From contig CAJTZJ010000006.1 in the NCBI GenBank assembly GCA_910583925.1, forward strand, positions 1 to 64,000: 64,000 bases of DNA. The letters are read 5' to 3'. The notes beneath the pieces were generated by a model. The model was not told where the DNA came from. It made no database searches and saw only the letters and a program-made list of their open reading frames with translations. This DNA is from an uncultured Eubacterium sp. (GTDB taxonomy: Bacteria > Bacillota > Clostridia > Oscillospirales > Acutalibacteraceae). Numbering within the stretch: the stretch's first letter is position 1; every line of letters starts with the position of its first letter. Below, piece after piece: positions 7,736-17,826 of this stretch. A program made the translations under genes and the position numbers.

Positions 7736-8143
7736 TTAATTTGCTTTTGTTTCGCAGTAAATGCAACGGTAAGTGCCTTTATGATCTGTTAATTCAAATT
7801 CATAATCTATATCTTCAGCATTTGAGATACAGCGCGGATTTTCACATTTTACAACATTGACAATTCTTTTCGGAAGCGTTACGGCTTTTTTTTCAGCCTT
7901 TCCGTTTTTAATAATATTAACCGTTACATCAGAATCAATATAGCCGAGAACATCAAGATTTAGATCAATCAGTTCATTGATTTTTATGATGTCTTTAACG
8001 ACCTGTTTTTCGGATTTTGCATTCTGAATAATCGCAACCTGACACTTTAATTCATTCAGCTTTAACGCCTCATAAACACGCATACCATTGCCCGCTTTAA
8101 TATGATCAAGCACAATACCGTTTTCAATTTCATCAATTTTCAT
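7736..8143 (-). CDS. pyrI: Aspartate carbamoyltransferase regulatory chain
   Basis: 135-residue PyrI. It binds nucleotide effectors and assembles with PyrB catalytic trimers. The C-terminal zinc site is intact: Cys100, Cys105, Cys127 and Cys130. The start at 8143 is chosen because ATGA overlaps the pyrB stop codon and GGGGAGG lies nine bases upstream; the frame itself opens six codons earlier. It is the last gene of the operon and ends at a terminator. In Bacillus PyrB acts without PyrI, so its presence implies an allosteric, feedback-controlled holoenzyme in this organism. Confidence 0.93.
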   Translation of the reverse strand: MKIDEIENGIVLDHIKAGNGMRVYEALKLNELKCQVAIIQNAKSEKQVVKDIIKINELIDLNLDVLGYIDSDVTVNIIKNGKAEKKAVTLPKRIVNVVKCENPRCISNAEDIDYEFELTDHKGTYRCIYCETKAN

Positions 8144-9066
8144 GAAAGCATACCTCCCCATTTCAGAAGCGTTATGATAAGCGCCATACGGATATATTTT
8201 CCGTTTAATGCCTGCTCAAAATATTTTGCTCTTGGGTCTTCATCAACTGCAGTGGTTATTTCATTAACCCTTGGAAGAGGATGCATAATCGTTAAATCGG
8301 ACTTTGCATTTTCAAGCTTATCCACATCAAGAATAAACGCATCCTTATGTTTTAAATATTCATCCTCAGAGAAGAAGCGTTCACGCTGAATGCGGGTCAT
8401 ATAAAGAATATCAAGAGAAGGCATTGCAGCTTCCATATCCTCGGTTTCAAGATATTCCATTCCGTTTTCATCGAGATAATCCTTTTTGATATAATCAGGA
8501 ACAGAAAGTTCCTTCGGAGAGATAAGTACAAATTTGATATTGCTGTAACGGCACATTGCTTTAATAAGGCTGTGAACTGTTCTTCCGAATTTCAAATCGC
8601 CGCAAAGACCGATTGTTAAGTTATCAAATCTCCCCTTTTCGCGGAATATGGTAAGCAAGTCCGTCAGGGTCTGGGTTGGATGACTGTGACCGCCATCGCC
8701 TGCATTGATAACAGGAACATCGGTTTTATAGGACGCAACTCTCGGCGCACCCTCAAGCGGATGACGCATGGCAATGATATCTGCATAACAGGAAACGATT
8801 TTAATCGTATCCCCTACGGTTTCGCCCTTTGAGGCGCTGGAAGATGCCGCTTCTGAAAAACCGAGAACATTTCCGCCAAGCTCCATCATTGCAGCTTCAA
8901 AGGAAAGCCTTGTTCGTGTGCTTGGTTCAAAGAAAAGCGTTGCAAGCTTTTTGCCACGGCAGGCATCTGAATATTTTTCTTTATGATTAATGATATCCAT
9001 TGCAAGCGCAACTAAATCATCTATTTCTTTTACAGATAAATCTGTTGTATCTAACAAGTGACGCAT
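8140..9066 (-). CDS. pyrB: Aspartate carbamoyltransferase catalytic subunit
   Basis: 308-residue catalytic chain that joins carbamoyl phosphate and aspartate to carbamoyl-aspartate, the first committed step of pyrimidine synthesis. The carbamoyl-phosphate loop S-T-R-T-R is near residue 52 and the H-P-T-Q motif near residue 132; M-H-P-L-P-R near residue 262 completes the active site. It overlaps pyrI by 4 bp, which suggests coupled synthesis of the two subunits. It is preceded by pyrE with a 39-bp gap. Confidence 0.96.
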   Translation of the reverse strand: MRHLLDTTDLSVKEIDDLVALAMDIINHKEKYSDACRGKKLATLFFEPSTRTRLSFEAAMMELGGNVLGFSEAASSSASKGETVGDTIKIVSCYADIIAMRHPLEGAPRVASYKTDVPVINAGDGGHSHPTQTLTDLLTIFREKGRFDNLTIGLCGDLKFGRTVHSLIKAMCRYSNIKFVLISPKELSVPDYIKKDYLDENGMEYLETEDMEAAMPSLDILYMTRIQRERFFSEDEYLKHKDAFILDVDKLENAKSDLTIMHPLPRVNEITTAVDEDPRAKYFEQALNGKYIRMALIITLLKWGGMLS

Positions 9067-9105
9067 ATTTATAGTCCTTTCAAATAAGATTTATCCTTTA
9101 CCGTC

Positions 9106-9762
9106 TTATGCTTTTGCACCGTTTATTTCAAGATATTTCTTTATACGCTCAACATTTTCACGGTTTGCTTCATCCTCTTCAAGATATTCGATAATATCAT
9201 AAACATCAACAACGGAATAAACGGGAAAATCATACTCATCGGCAACCTCAGCAATTGCAGATTTATCAGTCTGACCTTTTTCTTTTCTGTCTACCATAAC
9301 GAAAGTAGCGGCAACCTTTGTACCCTCAATCCCTGAAAGAATTTCCATGCTTTCTCTGATAGCCGTTCCGGCAGTTACAACATCTTCTACAATAACGATT
9401 TCCTCGCCTGCCTGCGGCTTATAGCCAACAAATACACCGCCCTCGCCGTGATCCTTCTCTTCTTTTCTATTGAAAAAGAAAGGAACATCAAGACCTTCTT
9501 TTGCAAGAGCTACTGCAACGGAAACAGCAATCGGAATACCTTTATATGCCGGACCGTAAAGAACTGCCCTTTTATTGCCAACCTTTTCAAAATAAGCCTT
9601 TGCATAAAACTCGCCGAGCTTCTGAATCTGCTCGCCTGTTTTGATATCGCCAGCATTAATGAAATATGGGATTTTTCTTCCGCTTTTGGCTGTAAAATCG
9701 CCGAATTTCAAAACGCCTGCATCTTCAAGAAACTTAATAAACTCTCTTTTATAGCCTTCCAT
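9106..9762 (-). CDS. pyrE: Orotate phosphoribosyltransferase
   Basis: 218 residues. It transfers the phosphoribosyl group of PRPP to orotate to give OMP. The PRPP-binding loop IVIVEDVVTAGTA lies near residue 122 and the G-P-A-Y-K-G-I-P segment near residue 70. It lies between pyrF and pyrB in the operon, which has all steps to UMP. The length is typical of the Gram-positive type with a C-terminal helical extension. Confidence 0.95.
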   Translation of the reverse strand: MEGYKREFIKFLEDAGVLKFGDFTAKSGRKIPYFINAGDIKTGEQIQKLGEFYAKAYFEKVGNKRAVLYGPAYKGIPIAVSVAVALAKEGLDVPFFFNRKEEKDHGEGGVFVGYKPQAGEEIVIVEDVVTAGTAIRESMEILSGIEGTKVAATFVMVDRKEKGQTDKSAIAEVADEYDFPVYSVVDVYDIIEYLEEDEANRENVERIKKYLEINGAKA

Positions 9763-9793
9763 TTTATATCCTCCAATATGTTAAACATTTATC

Positions 9794-10492
9794 TTAGCCT
9801 ACAAATTCCTTAACGCATCTTCTGTATGCGGCAACAGGATCCTCTGCCTGTGTAACAGGTCTGCCGACTACAATATAATCAGAGCCGATTTCTCTTGCCT
9901 TTTCAGGTGTTGTTACTCTTACCTGATCGCCAACCTCGCCGTCTGCAAAACGAACACCGGGAGTAACCGTTATAAACGGCTTACCGCAGGCATCCTTAAC
10001 CATACCTGCTTCCAGAGGAGAGCATACAACACCATCAAGCCCTGCGGCTTTAGCATTTTCTGCATATTTAACGATAGTATCATTTATTGACGCATTTATA
10101 AGAAGCTCATTCTGCATTCTTTCCTCGCTTGTTGAGGTTAACTGAGTTACAGCAATAAGAATCGGACGAGTGCCGTCCTCCTTAGTTAAGCCCTCAACAG
10201 CTGCCTTCATCATATCCACTGTGCCTGCAGCGTGAAGATTTGTCATATCAACATCAAGCGAAGATAAAACAGACATAGCCTTTTTAACTGTGTTCGGAAT
10301 ATCGTGAAGCTTTAAATCAAGGAAAATCTTATGTCCTCTTTTTTTAATTTCCTTAACGATAGACGGACCCTCAGCATAATAGAGCTCCATACCGATTTTT
10401 ACAAAAGGCTTTTCCTCTGTAAACTGATCAAGAAAATCAAAAGTGTCTTTTGCACTGCTGAAATCGCAGGCAATAATTACATCCTTACCCAT
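9794..10492 (-). CDS. pyrF: Orotidine-5'-phosphate decarboxylase
   Basis: 232-residue TIM-barrel enzyme that decarboxylates OMP to UMP. The catalytic D-x-K-x-x-D array is seen in LDLKLHDIPNTV near residue 59. The C-terminal phosphate site VVGRPVTQA lies near residue 214. It starts at the last base of the pyrD stop codon, so translation is coupled to the preceding step of the pathway. Confidence 0.96.
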   Translation of the reverse strand: MGKDVIIACDFSSAKDTFDFLDQFTEEKPFVKIGMELYYAEGPSIVKEIKKRGHKIFLDLKLHDIPNTVKKAMSVLSSLDVDMTNLHAAGTVDMMKAAVEGLTKEDGTRPILIAVTQLTSTSEERMQNELLINASINDTIVKYAENAKAAGLDGVVCSPLEAGMVKDACGKPFITVTPGVRFADGEVGDQVRVTTPEKAREIGSDYIVVGRPVTQAEDPVAAYRRCVKEFVG

Positions 10493-11403
10493 TAATCAAC
10501 CACTCCTATAATATCACTTAATTTATTTATACCAAGCTTTTCGCATTCCCTTGGCAATCCTTCTATAATCGTTTTGCAGACATAAGGATCTACAAGATTT
10601 GCTGCGCCAACCTGAACGGCTGTTGCACCAGCCATCATCATTTCGATAACATCCTTTGCCAAGGAAACACCGCCGCAACCCATAACAGGAATATTACAGG
10701 CTTTTGAAACCTGATAAACCATTCTTACAGCTACAGGGAAAACGGCATTTCCGCTGAAACCGCCCATTTTATTTGCGATAACAGGCTGTCTGCGTTTTAA
10801 ATCTATTCTCATTCCAAGAAGCGTATTTATGAGGCAGATACCGTCTGCACCTGCTTCCTCACAAGCTTTGGCTATTGCAACAATATCCGTTACATTGGGA
10901 GAAAGCTTTATAATAACAGGCTTTGTTGTTACTGCCTTTACAGCCCTTGTTACCTCTGCCGCACATTCAGGCTGCGTTCCGAAGCTCATTCCGCCGCCGT
11001 GAACATTCGGGCAGCTTACATTCACTTCTAAAATGCCAACCTGCTCTTCCTTATCAAGAAGTGCACAGGTATAAGCATAATCCTCAACTGAAAAGCCGCT
11101 TATATTGGCAATAACCTTTTTACCGAAGTATTCCCTCATTTCGGGAAGCTCATGCTCTATAACATGATGAACACCCGGATTCTGCAGCCCTACAGCATTA
11201 ATCATCCCCTGCTCACATTCAGCAATACGGGGTGTAGGATTTCCGAAGCGGGCATCCCTTGTTGTTCCCTTGAATGAAAAAGAGCCGAGAATATTAATAT
11301 CATAAAAATCCTTGAATTCCTTGCCGAAGCCAAAAGTTCCGCTGGCAGGAACAACAGGATTATCCATCTGCATGCCGCAGAGATTTACAGACAAATCTAC
11401 CAT
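10492..11403 (-). CDS. pyrD: Dihydroorotate dehydrogenase B, catalytic subunit
   Basis: 303-residue class 1B enzyme that oxidises dihydroorotate to orotate using FMN. The N-terminal NPVVPASGTFGFG segment and the catalytic Cys in NVSCPNVHGGG (near residue 130) are present; class 2 enzymes have Ser there. Its partner PyrK is directly upstream and overlaps by 7 bp, so the NAD-dependent heterotetramer is expected. This fits an anaerobe that does not use quinones for this step. Confidence 0.96.
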   Translation of the reverse strand: MVDLSVNLCGMQMDNPVVPASGTFGFGKEFKDFYDINILGSFSFKGTTRDARFGNPTPRIAECEQGMINAVGLQNPGVHHVIEHELPEMREYFGKKVIANISGFSVEDYAYTCALLDKEEQVGILEVNVSCPNVHGGGMSFGTQPECAAEVTRAVKAVTTKPVIIKLSPNVTDIVAIAKACEEAGADGICLINTLLGMRIDLKRRQPVIANKMGGFSGNAVFPVAVRMVYQVSKACNIPVMGCGGVSLAKDVIEMMMAGATAVQVGAANLVDPYVCKTIIEGLPRECEKLGINKLSDIIGVVD

Positions 11404-12125
11404 ACAATCTCCTCCCTTTCAAGAACAGGTCCGTCCTTACAGATACGCTTACTGCCGTATTTTGTTTTGCAGGAGCAGCCCATACAGGCACCGAAACCAC
11501 AGCCCATTCTTTCCTCAAAACTATACTGCCCTGAGGTTTTGGCTGTATTTTCTATAGCTCTGAACATAGGCATAGGACCGCAGGTATAGAAATAATCATA
11601 ATCCGCAGGCAGGACATCCGTTACAAATCCCTTTATGCCGTATGAGCCGTCAACCGTTGTTATCATAACATCCGCACCGAGAGCCTTAAATTCTTCTTCA
11701 AAAAAGATTTCGGACTTTGTATTAAACCCGAGAATAACTGTTGGTCTCTGTCCATCTGCAAGCAGGCATTTTGTTAAATTATACATCGGAGGAACACCGA
11801 CACCGCCGCCGATAACGAGCGGTTTCTTTGATTTGCTTATGTCATAGCCGTTTCCAAGACCCGTTAAGCAGTCTATTTCCTCATCGACCTTCATCGCAGA
11901 CATCTGTTCTGTTCCCTCGCCTACAACCTTATAGATTATAGTTATTGTTTTATCATCATAATCGCAAACAGAAATCGGGCGGCGAAGAAATTTTCCCTCC
12001 AGCTTAAGATTAATAAACTGACCGGGAGCGGTAATATACTGCGTATCTCCCTCCAGAATCATTTTATAAACATCTTTAGTTAATGCCGTATTTTCAATTA
12101 TTCTGTAAATATCCTGTTTATACAT
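11397..12125 (-). CDS. pyrK: Dihydroorotate dehydrogenase B, electron transfer subunit
   Basis: 242-residue FAD and [2Fe-2S] protein that passes electrons from PyrD to NAD. The FAD-binding R-R-P-I-S motif is near residue 49. The C-terminal cluster motif C-x4-C-x2-C followed by a distant Cys (CGFGACMGC...RIC) is complete. The start at 12125 has GGAG six bases upstream and lies 13 bp after the carB stop; the longer frame would overlap carB by 32 bp and lacks such a site. Confidence 0.94.
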   Translation of the reverse strand: MYKQDIYRIIENTALTKDVYKMILEGDTQYITAPGQFINLKLEGKFLRRPISVCDYDDKTITIIYKVVGEGTEQMSAMKVDEEIDCLTGLGNGYDISKSKKPLVIGGGVGVPPMYNLTKCLLADGQRPTVILGFNTKSEIFFEEEFKALGADVMITTVDGSYGIKGFVTDVLPADYDYFYTCGPMPMFRAIENTAKTSGQYSFEERMGCGFGACMGCSCKTKYGSKRICKDGPVLEREEIVW

Positions 12126-12138
12126 AAGTAACTCCAAA

Positions 12139-15100
12139 TTAATCTTCTGCATTAATTGTTGATACACCAAGTGTTATTTCTTCAAGAACATCAAGAAGAA
12201 CCTTTACTGTATCAAGAGATGTGAACATAGTTACATTGTTTTCAACAGCAGCACGGCGGATTTCCGAGCCGTCTGAATGGCTGTCGCCATGGCTAACATC
12301 AATCGTATTTATAACATAAGCAATATGACCCTGGCGAAGTGCCATCAAAATTTCATCACTGCCGTCGCTTGTTAATTTAGCACGGATTCTTGTGCGTATG
12401 CCATGCTCCTTAAGGAATCTTGCAGTTCCCTCAGTGGCTTCAATATTAAAACCAAGCTCATAAAATCTTCTGATAAGCGGAAGCGCAGTCGGCTTATCCA
12501 TATCAGCTATCGTAACAAGCACTGTTCCGTAATTGGATACATTAAGACCGCTTGCCTGAATTGCTTTATAAAGTGCTCTGTTAAGCGATTTATCATAGCC
12601 TATTGCTTCTCCTGTTGATTTCATTTCAGGGGAAAGGTAGGTATCCATACCCTTTAATTTTGAGAAGGAAAATGCAGGAGCCTTAACATACCAGCGTTTC
12701 TTTTCAGCCGGATATACTTCCGTAATTCCCTGCTCTTTAAGGCTATGACCGAGAATAACCTGCGTTGCAATATGAGCCATCGGCACAGAGGTTGCCTTTG
12801 AAAGGAAAGGAACTGTTCTTGAGGAACGGGGATTAACCTCAATTACAAAGACATCATCATTTGAATCTGCAATAAACTGAATGTTATAAAGACCGATAAT
12901 ACCTATAGCTTTACCAAGCTTAACCGTATAATCAATAATTTTATCCTTAACCGCCTGTGTAACATCAAAGGTTGGATAAACCGAAATAGAGTCGCCGCTG
13001 TGAACACCGGTTCTTTCAACATGCTCCATAATACCCGGAATAAACACATCCTGACCATCGCAGATAGCATCTACCTCAAGCTCTTTGCCCATAATATATT
13101 TATCTACAAGAACCGGCTGTTCCGTGTTGATTTCAACAGCAGTCTGAAGATAATGACGCAGACTTTCTTCGCTTGCAACAATCTGCATTGCTCTTCCGCC
13201 GAGAACGAAGGATGGACGAACAAGAACGGGATAGCCGATTTTTTCGGCAGCCTTAACACCGTCTTCTATTTTTGTTACTGCCTGTCCCTTTGGCTGAGGA
13301 ATGCCAAGCTCTGTCATAACCTTTTCAAAGGAATCTCTGTTTTCAGCCTTGTCAATGGCTACAACATCCGTACCTATAATCGGAACGCCGAGTGCATCAA
13401 GCGGAGGCGCAAGGTTAATTGCCGTCTGTCCGCCGAGTGATACAACAATACCCAATGGGTTTTCAAGCTCAATAACATTCATAACATCCTCAACCGTTAA
13501 CGGCTCAAAGTAAAGCTTATCAGAGGTTGTATAATCCGTTGAAACCGTTTCGGGGTTGTTATTGATGATAATTGCTTCATAGCCTGCATCACGGATAGAC
13601 CAGATAGCATGAACGGTTGAATAGTCAAATTCAACACCCTGACCGATACGAATAGGTCCTGAGCCAAGAACAATAATTTTCTTTTTATCCGAAATAACGC
13701 TTTCGTTTTCCTCTTCATAGGTTGAATAGAAATACGGCACATAGGAATCAAATTCGGAAGCACAGGTATCTATCATTTTGTATACGGGGAAGATATTATT
13801 TTCTTTGCGAAGTCTGAATATTTCAGCCTCGCTCATTCCCCAGAGCATACCGATAAATTTATCGGACACTCCCATTTTTTTTGCATCCTTAAGAACTTCA
13901 ATATTCTTAGGACTTTCCTTAATAACATTTTCAAAAGCAACAATATTCTTAAACTTTTCAATAAAGAACATATCAATTTTTGTTGCGTTATAAATTCTGT
14001 TTAAATCAACATTAAGGCGGATAAGCTGTGCAATTGCATAAAGTCTGTCGTCTGTTCCGATTTTAATATAATCAAGAAGCTCATCAACCGAATAATCATC
14101 AAATTTGCTTAAATAAAGATGGCAAACACCGGTTTCAAGAGAACGCACGGCTTTCAGCAGACTTTCCTCAATCGTTCTGCCGATGGCCATAACCTCGCCT
14201 GTTGCTTTCATCTGCGTATTAAGACTGTTATTTGCATCCGCAAACTTATCAAACGGGAAGCGGGCAATTTTTGAAACAACATAATCAAGCGTAGGCTCAA
14301 AGGATGCCGGTGTATTTGCAATCTGAATTTCATCAAGGTGCATACCGACTGCAATTTTAGCAGATACTCTTGCAATAGGATAACCTGAAGCCTTTGATGC
14401 AAGAGCCGAAGAACGGGACACACGAGGGTTTACCTCAATAAGATAATACCTGAAGGAATGCGGATCAAGCGCAAACTGAACATTGCAGCCACCCTCAATA
14501 TTAAGCTCACGGATAATTCTCAAAGCCGAATCACGGAGCATATGGTACTCCTTATTTGTAAGTGTCTGCGACGGACATACTACAATGGAATCCCCCGTAT
14601 GAATACCTACAGGGTCAATATTTTCCATATTACAGATTGTGATAGCAGTATCGTTTGCATCACGCATTACTTCATATTCAATTTCCTTATAGCCCTTAAT
14701 ACTCTTTTCAACAAGCACCTGATGAACAGGAGATAACGCAAGCGCATTTTTAAGCATCAAACGGCATTCTTCTTCATTATCTGCAAAGCCACCGCCTGTA
14801 CCGCCAAGGGTAAATGCAGGGCGAAGTACAACTGGATAGCCGATTTTTCCTGCAATTTCAAGACCCTCTTCAAGTGTATTGCAGATATCTGACGGAAGCA
14901 CAGGCTCACCAAGCTTTTCGCAAAGATCCTTGAAAAGCTCTCTGTCTTCCGCACGCTCAATTGCTTCAAAGCGTGTACCCAGAATTTCAACATCGCATTC
15001 CTCAAGAATACCCTTTTTAGCAAGCTGAACAGCAAGGTTAAGACCCGTCTGTCCGCCAAGTGACGGCAGAATTGCATCCGGACGCTCATGACGGATGATT

Positions 15101-15327
15101 CTTGCAACATATTCAAGATTCAGCGGTTCCATATACACCTTATCCGCAATATCCGTATCCGTCATAATGGTTGCCGGATTTGAGTTTATAAGAACTACCT
15201 CATAACCCTCTTCACGAAGAGAAAGGCATGCCTGAGTACCTGAATAGTCAAATTCAGCAGCCTGTCCGATAACAATAGGACCTGAACCGATCACTAATAT
15301 TTTATGAATATCTGTACGCTTTGGCAT
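12139..15327 (-). CDS. carB: Carbamoyl-phosphate synthase, large subunit
   Basis: 1062 residues, the usual length. Two duplicated ATP-grasp halves start with the matching segments KILVIGSGPIVIGQ and KIIVLGSGPIRIGQG, followed by an oligomerisation region and a C-terminal MGS-like regulatory domain. With CarA it makes carbamoyl phosphate from glutamine, bicarbonate and two ATP. It begins 1 bp after the carA stop codon, with AGGAGG inside the end of carA. Location within the pyr operon points to use mainly for pyrimidines, though the same product serves arginine synthesis. Confidence 0.97.
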   Translation of the reverse strand: MPKRTDIHKILVIGSGPIVIGQAAEFDYSGTQACLSLREEGYEVVLINSNPATIMTDTDIADKVYMEPLNLEYVARIIRHERPDAILPSLGGQTGLNLAVQLAKKGILEECDVEILGTRFEAIERAEDRELFKDLCEKLGEPVLPSDICNTLEEGLEIAGKIGYPVVLRPAFTLGGTGGGFADNEEECRLMLKNALALSPVHQVLVEKSIKGYKEIEYEVMRDANDTAITICNMENIDPVGIHTGDSIVVCPSQTLTNKEYHMLRDSALRIIRELNIEGGCNVQFALDPHSFRYYLIEVNPRVSRSSALASKASGYPIARVSAKIAVGMHLDEIQIANTPASFEPTLDYVVSKIARFPFDKFADANNSLNTQMKATGEVMAIGRTIEESLLKAVRSLETGVCHLYLSKFDDYSVDELLDYIKIGTDDRLYAIAQLIRLNVDLNRIYNATKIDMFFIEKFKNIVAFENVIKESPKNIEVLKDAKKMGVSDKFIGMLWGMSEAEIFRLRKENNIFPVYKMIDTCASEFDSYVPYFYSTYEEENESVISDKKKIIVLGSGPIRIGQGVEFDYSTVHAIWSIRDAGYEAIIINNNPETVSTDYTTSDKLYFEPLTVEDVMNVIELENPLGIVVSLGGQTAINLAPPLDALGVPIIGTDVVAIDKAENRDSFEKVMTELGIPQPKGQAVTKIEDGVKAAEKIGYPVLVRPSFVLGGRAMQIVASEESLRHYLQTAVEINTEQPVLVDKYIMGKELEVDAICDGQDVFIPGIMEHVERTGVHSGDSISVYPTFDVTQAVKDKIIDYTVKLGKAIGIIGLYNIQFIADSNDDVFVIEVNPRSSRTVPFLSKATSVPMAHIATQVILGHSLKEQGITEVYPAEKKRWYVKAPAFSFSKLKGMDTYLSPEMKSTGEAIGYDKSLNRALYKAIQASGLNVSNYGTVLVTIADMDKPTALPLIRRFYELGFNIEATEGTARFLKEHGIRTRIRAKLTSDGSDEILMALRQGHIAYVINTIDVSHGDSHSDGSEIRRAAVENNVTMFTSLDTVKVLLDVLEEITLGVSTINAED

Positions 15328-15328
15328 A

Positions 15329-16417
15329 TTACTCAGCCTCCTTTTCCATTAATGAGATAAATTTATCAAAAAGATATGCACTGTCCTGCGGACCGGGAGC
15401 ACTTTCGGGATGATACTGAACAGAGAAAAGCTTATTTTCTGCGCTTTCCACACCTTCTGCCGTATCATCAAGCAGGTTTTTATGTGTAAGTGTAAGCTCT
15501 GTTCCGGCAAGAGAGGCTGCATCAACTGCATAAGAATGGTTCTGAGAGGTTATTTCAATTTTACCTGTTTCCATATTCATAACAGGATGGTTGCCTCCTC
15601 TGTGACCGAATTTCATTTTAAAGGTTTTTGCACCAAGAGCAAGAGAAATCATCTGATGACCAAGACAGATACCGAAAATAGGAAGCTTGCCCTTAAGCTC
15701 CTTAACAACATTGATAACCGGCTGAACATCCTCAGGATTTCCGGGACCGTTTGAAAGAAAAAGTCCGTCAGGATTCATATTTAAAATTTCTTCAGCCGTT
15801 GTATTGAAAGGTACAACCGTTACATTACAGCCCTTTTCATTAAGCTTTCTTACAATATTCAGCTTAATACCGCAATCTACGGCAACAACATCATATTTAT
15901 GATTCGGCGTTCTTGAATACCAACGCTTTTTACAGCTTACTCGGCTTACCATATCCGTTGGAATCACATATTCCCTTACCCTTTTGAGCGCCTCTTCATA
16001 TGGTGTTGAAGCATCTGTAATGAGAACCTTTTGGCTTCCCTCGTCACGGATAATTCTTGTTATTTTTCTTGTATCAACTCCGCTTATTCCCGGAATATCA
16101 TATTCATCAAGCACCTCGGAAAGCGTTTTGGTATAGCGGAAATTTGACGGAAGATCATTATACTCCCTTACAATAAGACCGCCCATAGTAGGAACTCTTG
16201 TTTCAAAGTCCTCATCGGTAATACCATAGTTTCCTATAAGCGGATAGGTCATACATACCATTTGATCTGTATAAGACGGATCGGAAATAATTTCCTGATA
16301 TCCTGCCATTGAAGTGTTGAAAACAAGCTCATTAACAGCTTCCTTATCTGCGCCAAAGGCATAGCCGTAAAATTCGCTTCCGTTTTCAAGAACAATTTTT
16401 TTGTTAAATGGCTTCAT
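15329..16417 (-). CDS. carA: Carbamoyl-phosphate synthase, small (glutaminase) subunit
   Basis: 362 residues. The class I glutamine amidotransferase domain occupies the C-terminal half, with the nucleophile Cys in FGICLGHQ (near residue 248) and the His/Glu pair in QYHPE near residue 335. The N-terminal half is the CarA-specific domain. The ATG at 16417 is preferred over an in-frame TTG two codons earlier because GGAG is nine bases upstream of the ATG and only three from the TTG. It overlaps the end of pyrC by 14 bp. Confidence 0.96.
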   Translation of the reverse strand: MKPFNKKIVLENGSEFYGYAFGADKEAVNELVFNTSMAGYQEIISDPSYTDQMVCMTYPLIGNYGITDEDFETRVPTMGGLIVREYNDLPSNFRYTKTLSEVLDEYDIPGISGVDTRKITRIIRDEGSQKVLITDASTPYEEALKRVREYVIPTDMVSRVSCKKRWYSRTPNHKYDVVAVDCGIKLNIVRKLNEKGCNVTVVPFNTTAEEILNMNPDGLFLSNGPGNPEDVQPVINVVKELKGKLPIFGICLGHQMISLALGAKTFKMKFGHRGGNHPVMNMETGKIEITSQNHSYAVDAASLAGTELTLTHKNLLDDTAEGVESAENKLFSVQYHPESAPGPQDSAYLFDKFISLMEKEAE

Positions 16418-17678
16418 AAACAATTTCTCCTCTCAATATCGTTAAAAGGTTTTTACCCTGTAATTTCCAATTTTCAAACGGAGTTGCCTTGCCCAGCGAA
16501 ACAAATTCATCAGGATTTACAACCCATTCGGCATCTAAATCAAGCAGGCATAAATCTGCCGTCTCGCCCTCCCTGATTACGCCGCCGTTTATATTGAATA
16601 TCTCTCTTGGGCTGACAGACATCATCTGCACAAGTCTTTCAAGAGAAATAATTCCGGTTTTAACAAGCCTTGTATAAAGCACGGCAAAGGCTGTTTCCAG
16701 ACCGACAACACCCATTGCACTTTTTTCAAGCCCTTTAGATTTTTCCTCTGCGCTATGCGGTGCATGGTCTGTTGCAATAACATCTATCGTACCATCCCGA
16801 ACACCCTCTATAAGTGCCTTCATATCCTCTTCAGCTCTGAGCGGAGGGTTCATTTTAAATCTGCCGTTCTCCTGCAAATCCTTATCACACATAGTAAGAT
16901 AATGCGGTCCGGTTTCACAGGTTACTTTTACCCCCCTTGCCTTAGCCTTACGGATAATATCAACGCTTTCCTTTGTTGAAATATGGCATACATGATACTG
17001 ACAGCCTGTTTTTTCAGCAAGGGTGCAATCTCTCTCAATCTGGGCCCATTCACTTTCACTGCAAATACCTTTATGGTTATGAGCCTTACAGTATTCGCCG
17101 GCATGGATATATCCGCCGTTTAAAAGCGAATTAACCTCACAATGAGCTGAAATTACAGCACCAAGCTTTGAACATTCATTCATTGCCTGTTCCATAAGCT
17201 CATCCGTCTGCACACCTGTTCCGTCATCGGAAAAACCGATTGCATCCTTTTTCAGCGAAGCAAAATCAACGCATTCGCCTATGCCTTTTCTGCCCTTTGT
17301 TATTGATGCGAACGGAAACACATCAATTACGGCATCCCTTTCGATTATATCTTTCTGCACCTTAAGATTTTCAATACAATCCGGCGCAGGATTAAGATTA
17401 GGCATTGCGCAAACAGCAGTATATCCTGCCTTTGCCGCAGCCATAGTGCCGCTTTTTATGGTTTCCTTATAAGAAAAACCGGGCTCTCGAAGATGAACAT
17501 GCACATCAACAAAACCCGGAATTAAAAAATACTTATCCTTACAATCAAAAACACGATCTGCTCCATCAGCAGAAATGGAGGGGCCAAGGCTCTGAATTTT
17601 GGAATCACTTATAAGAACATCTGATTTTTCAAATTTATTGCCCGTAAAAATAAGGGCATTCTTTATTAACAATGCCAT
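16404..17678 (-). CDS. pyrC: Dihydroorotase, class I
   Basis: 424-residue zinc amidohydrolase that closes carbamoyl-aspartate to dihydroorotate. Metal ligands are in DVHVHLREPG (near residue 58), in the H-C-E-V segment near residue 178, in C-H-I-S-T near residue 231 and the catalytic Asp in ATDHAPH near residue 304. It is the first gene of the nine-gene UMP operon and begins only about 24 nt after the predicted transcription start. Confidence 0.95.
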   Translation of the reverse strand: MALLIKNALIFTGNKFEKSDVLISDSKIQSLGPSISADGADRVFDCKDKYFLIPGFVDVHVHLREPGFSYKETIKSGTMAAAKAGYTAVCAMPNLNPAPDCIENLKVQKDIIERDAVIDVFPFASITKGRKGIGECVDFASLKKDAIGFSDDGTGVQTDELMEQAMNECSKLGAVISAHCEVNSLLNGGYIHAGEYCKAHNHKGICSESEWAQIERDCTLAEKTGCQYHVCHISTKESVDIIRKAKARGVKVTCETGPHYLTMCDKDLQENGRFKMNPPLRAEEDMKALIEGVRDGTIDVIATDHAPHSAEEKSKGLEKSAMGVVGLETAFAVLYTRLVKTGIISLERLVQMMSVSPREIFNINGGVIREGETADLCLLDLDAEWVVNPDEFVSLGKATPFENWKLQGKNLLTILRGEIVYEAI

Positions 17679-17708
17679 TTTAAGCCCATACCTTTCTCAT
17701 TTTACAGT

Positions 17709-17737
17709 ATTATATATTACGAAGTAATTTAAGTCAA
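17709..17737 (-). promoter_or_regulatory. Promoter of the pyr operon
   Basis: Minus strand TTGACT (17732-17737), 17 bp, TATAAT (17709-17714). The start would lie near 17702, leaving a leader of about 24 nt before pyrC. There is no room for a PyrR-binding attenuator. Confidence 0.8.
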
Positions 17738-17826
17738 TTACAAATTAGTTACAATGCTATATTTTTAATAGAAATATATATTATATTTATATATACTTAA
17801 ATAAAATACAGGCAGGAGAATGAATT

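Noticed and set aside
12403..15116. Several open frames of 60-150 codons on both strands within carB
   Set aside because: They lie antisense or out of frame to a full-length, conserved carB, and lack ribosome binding sites.
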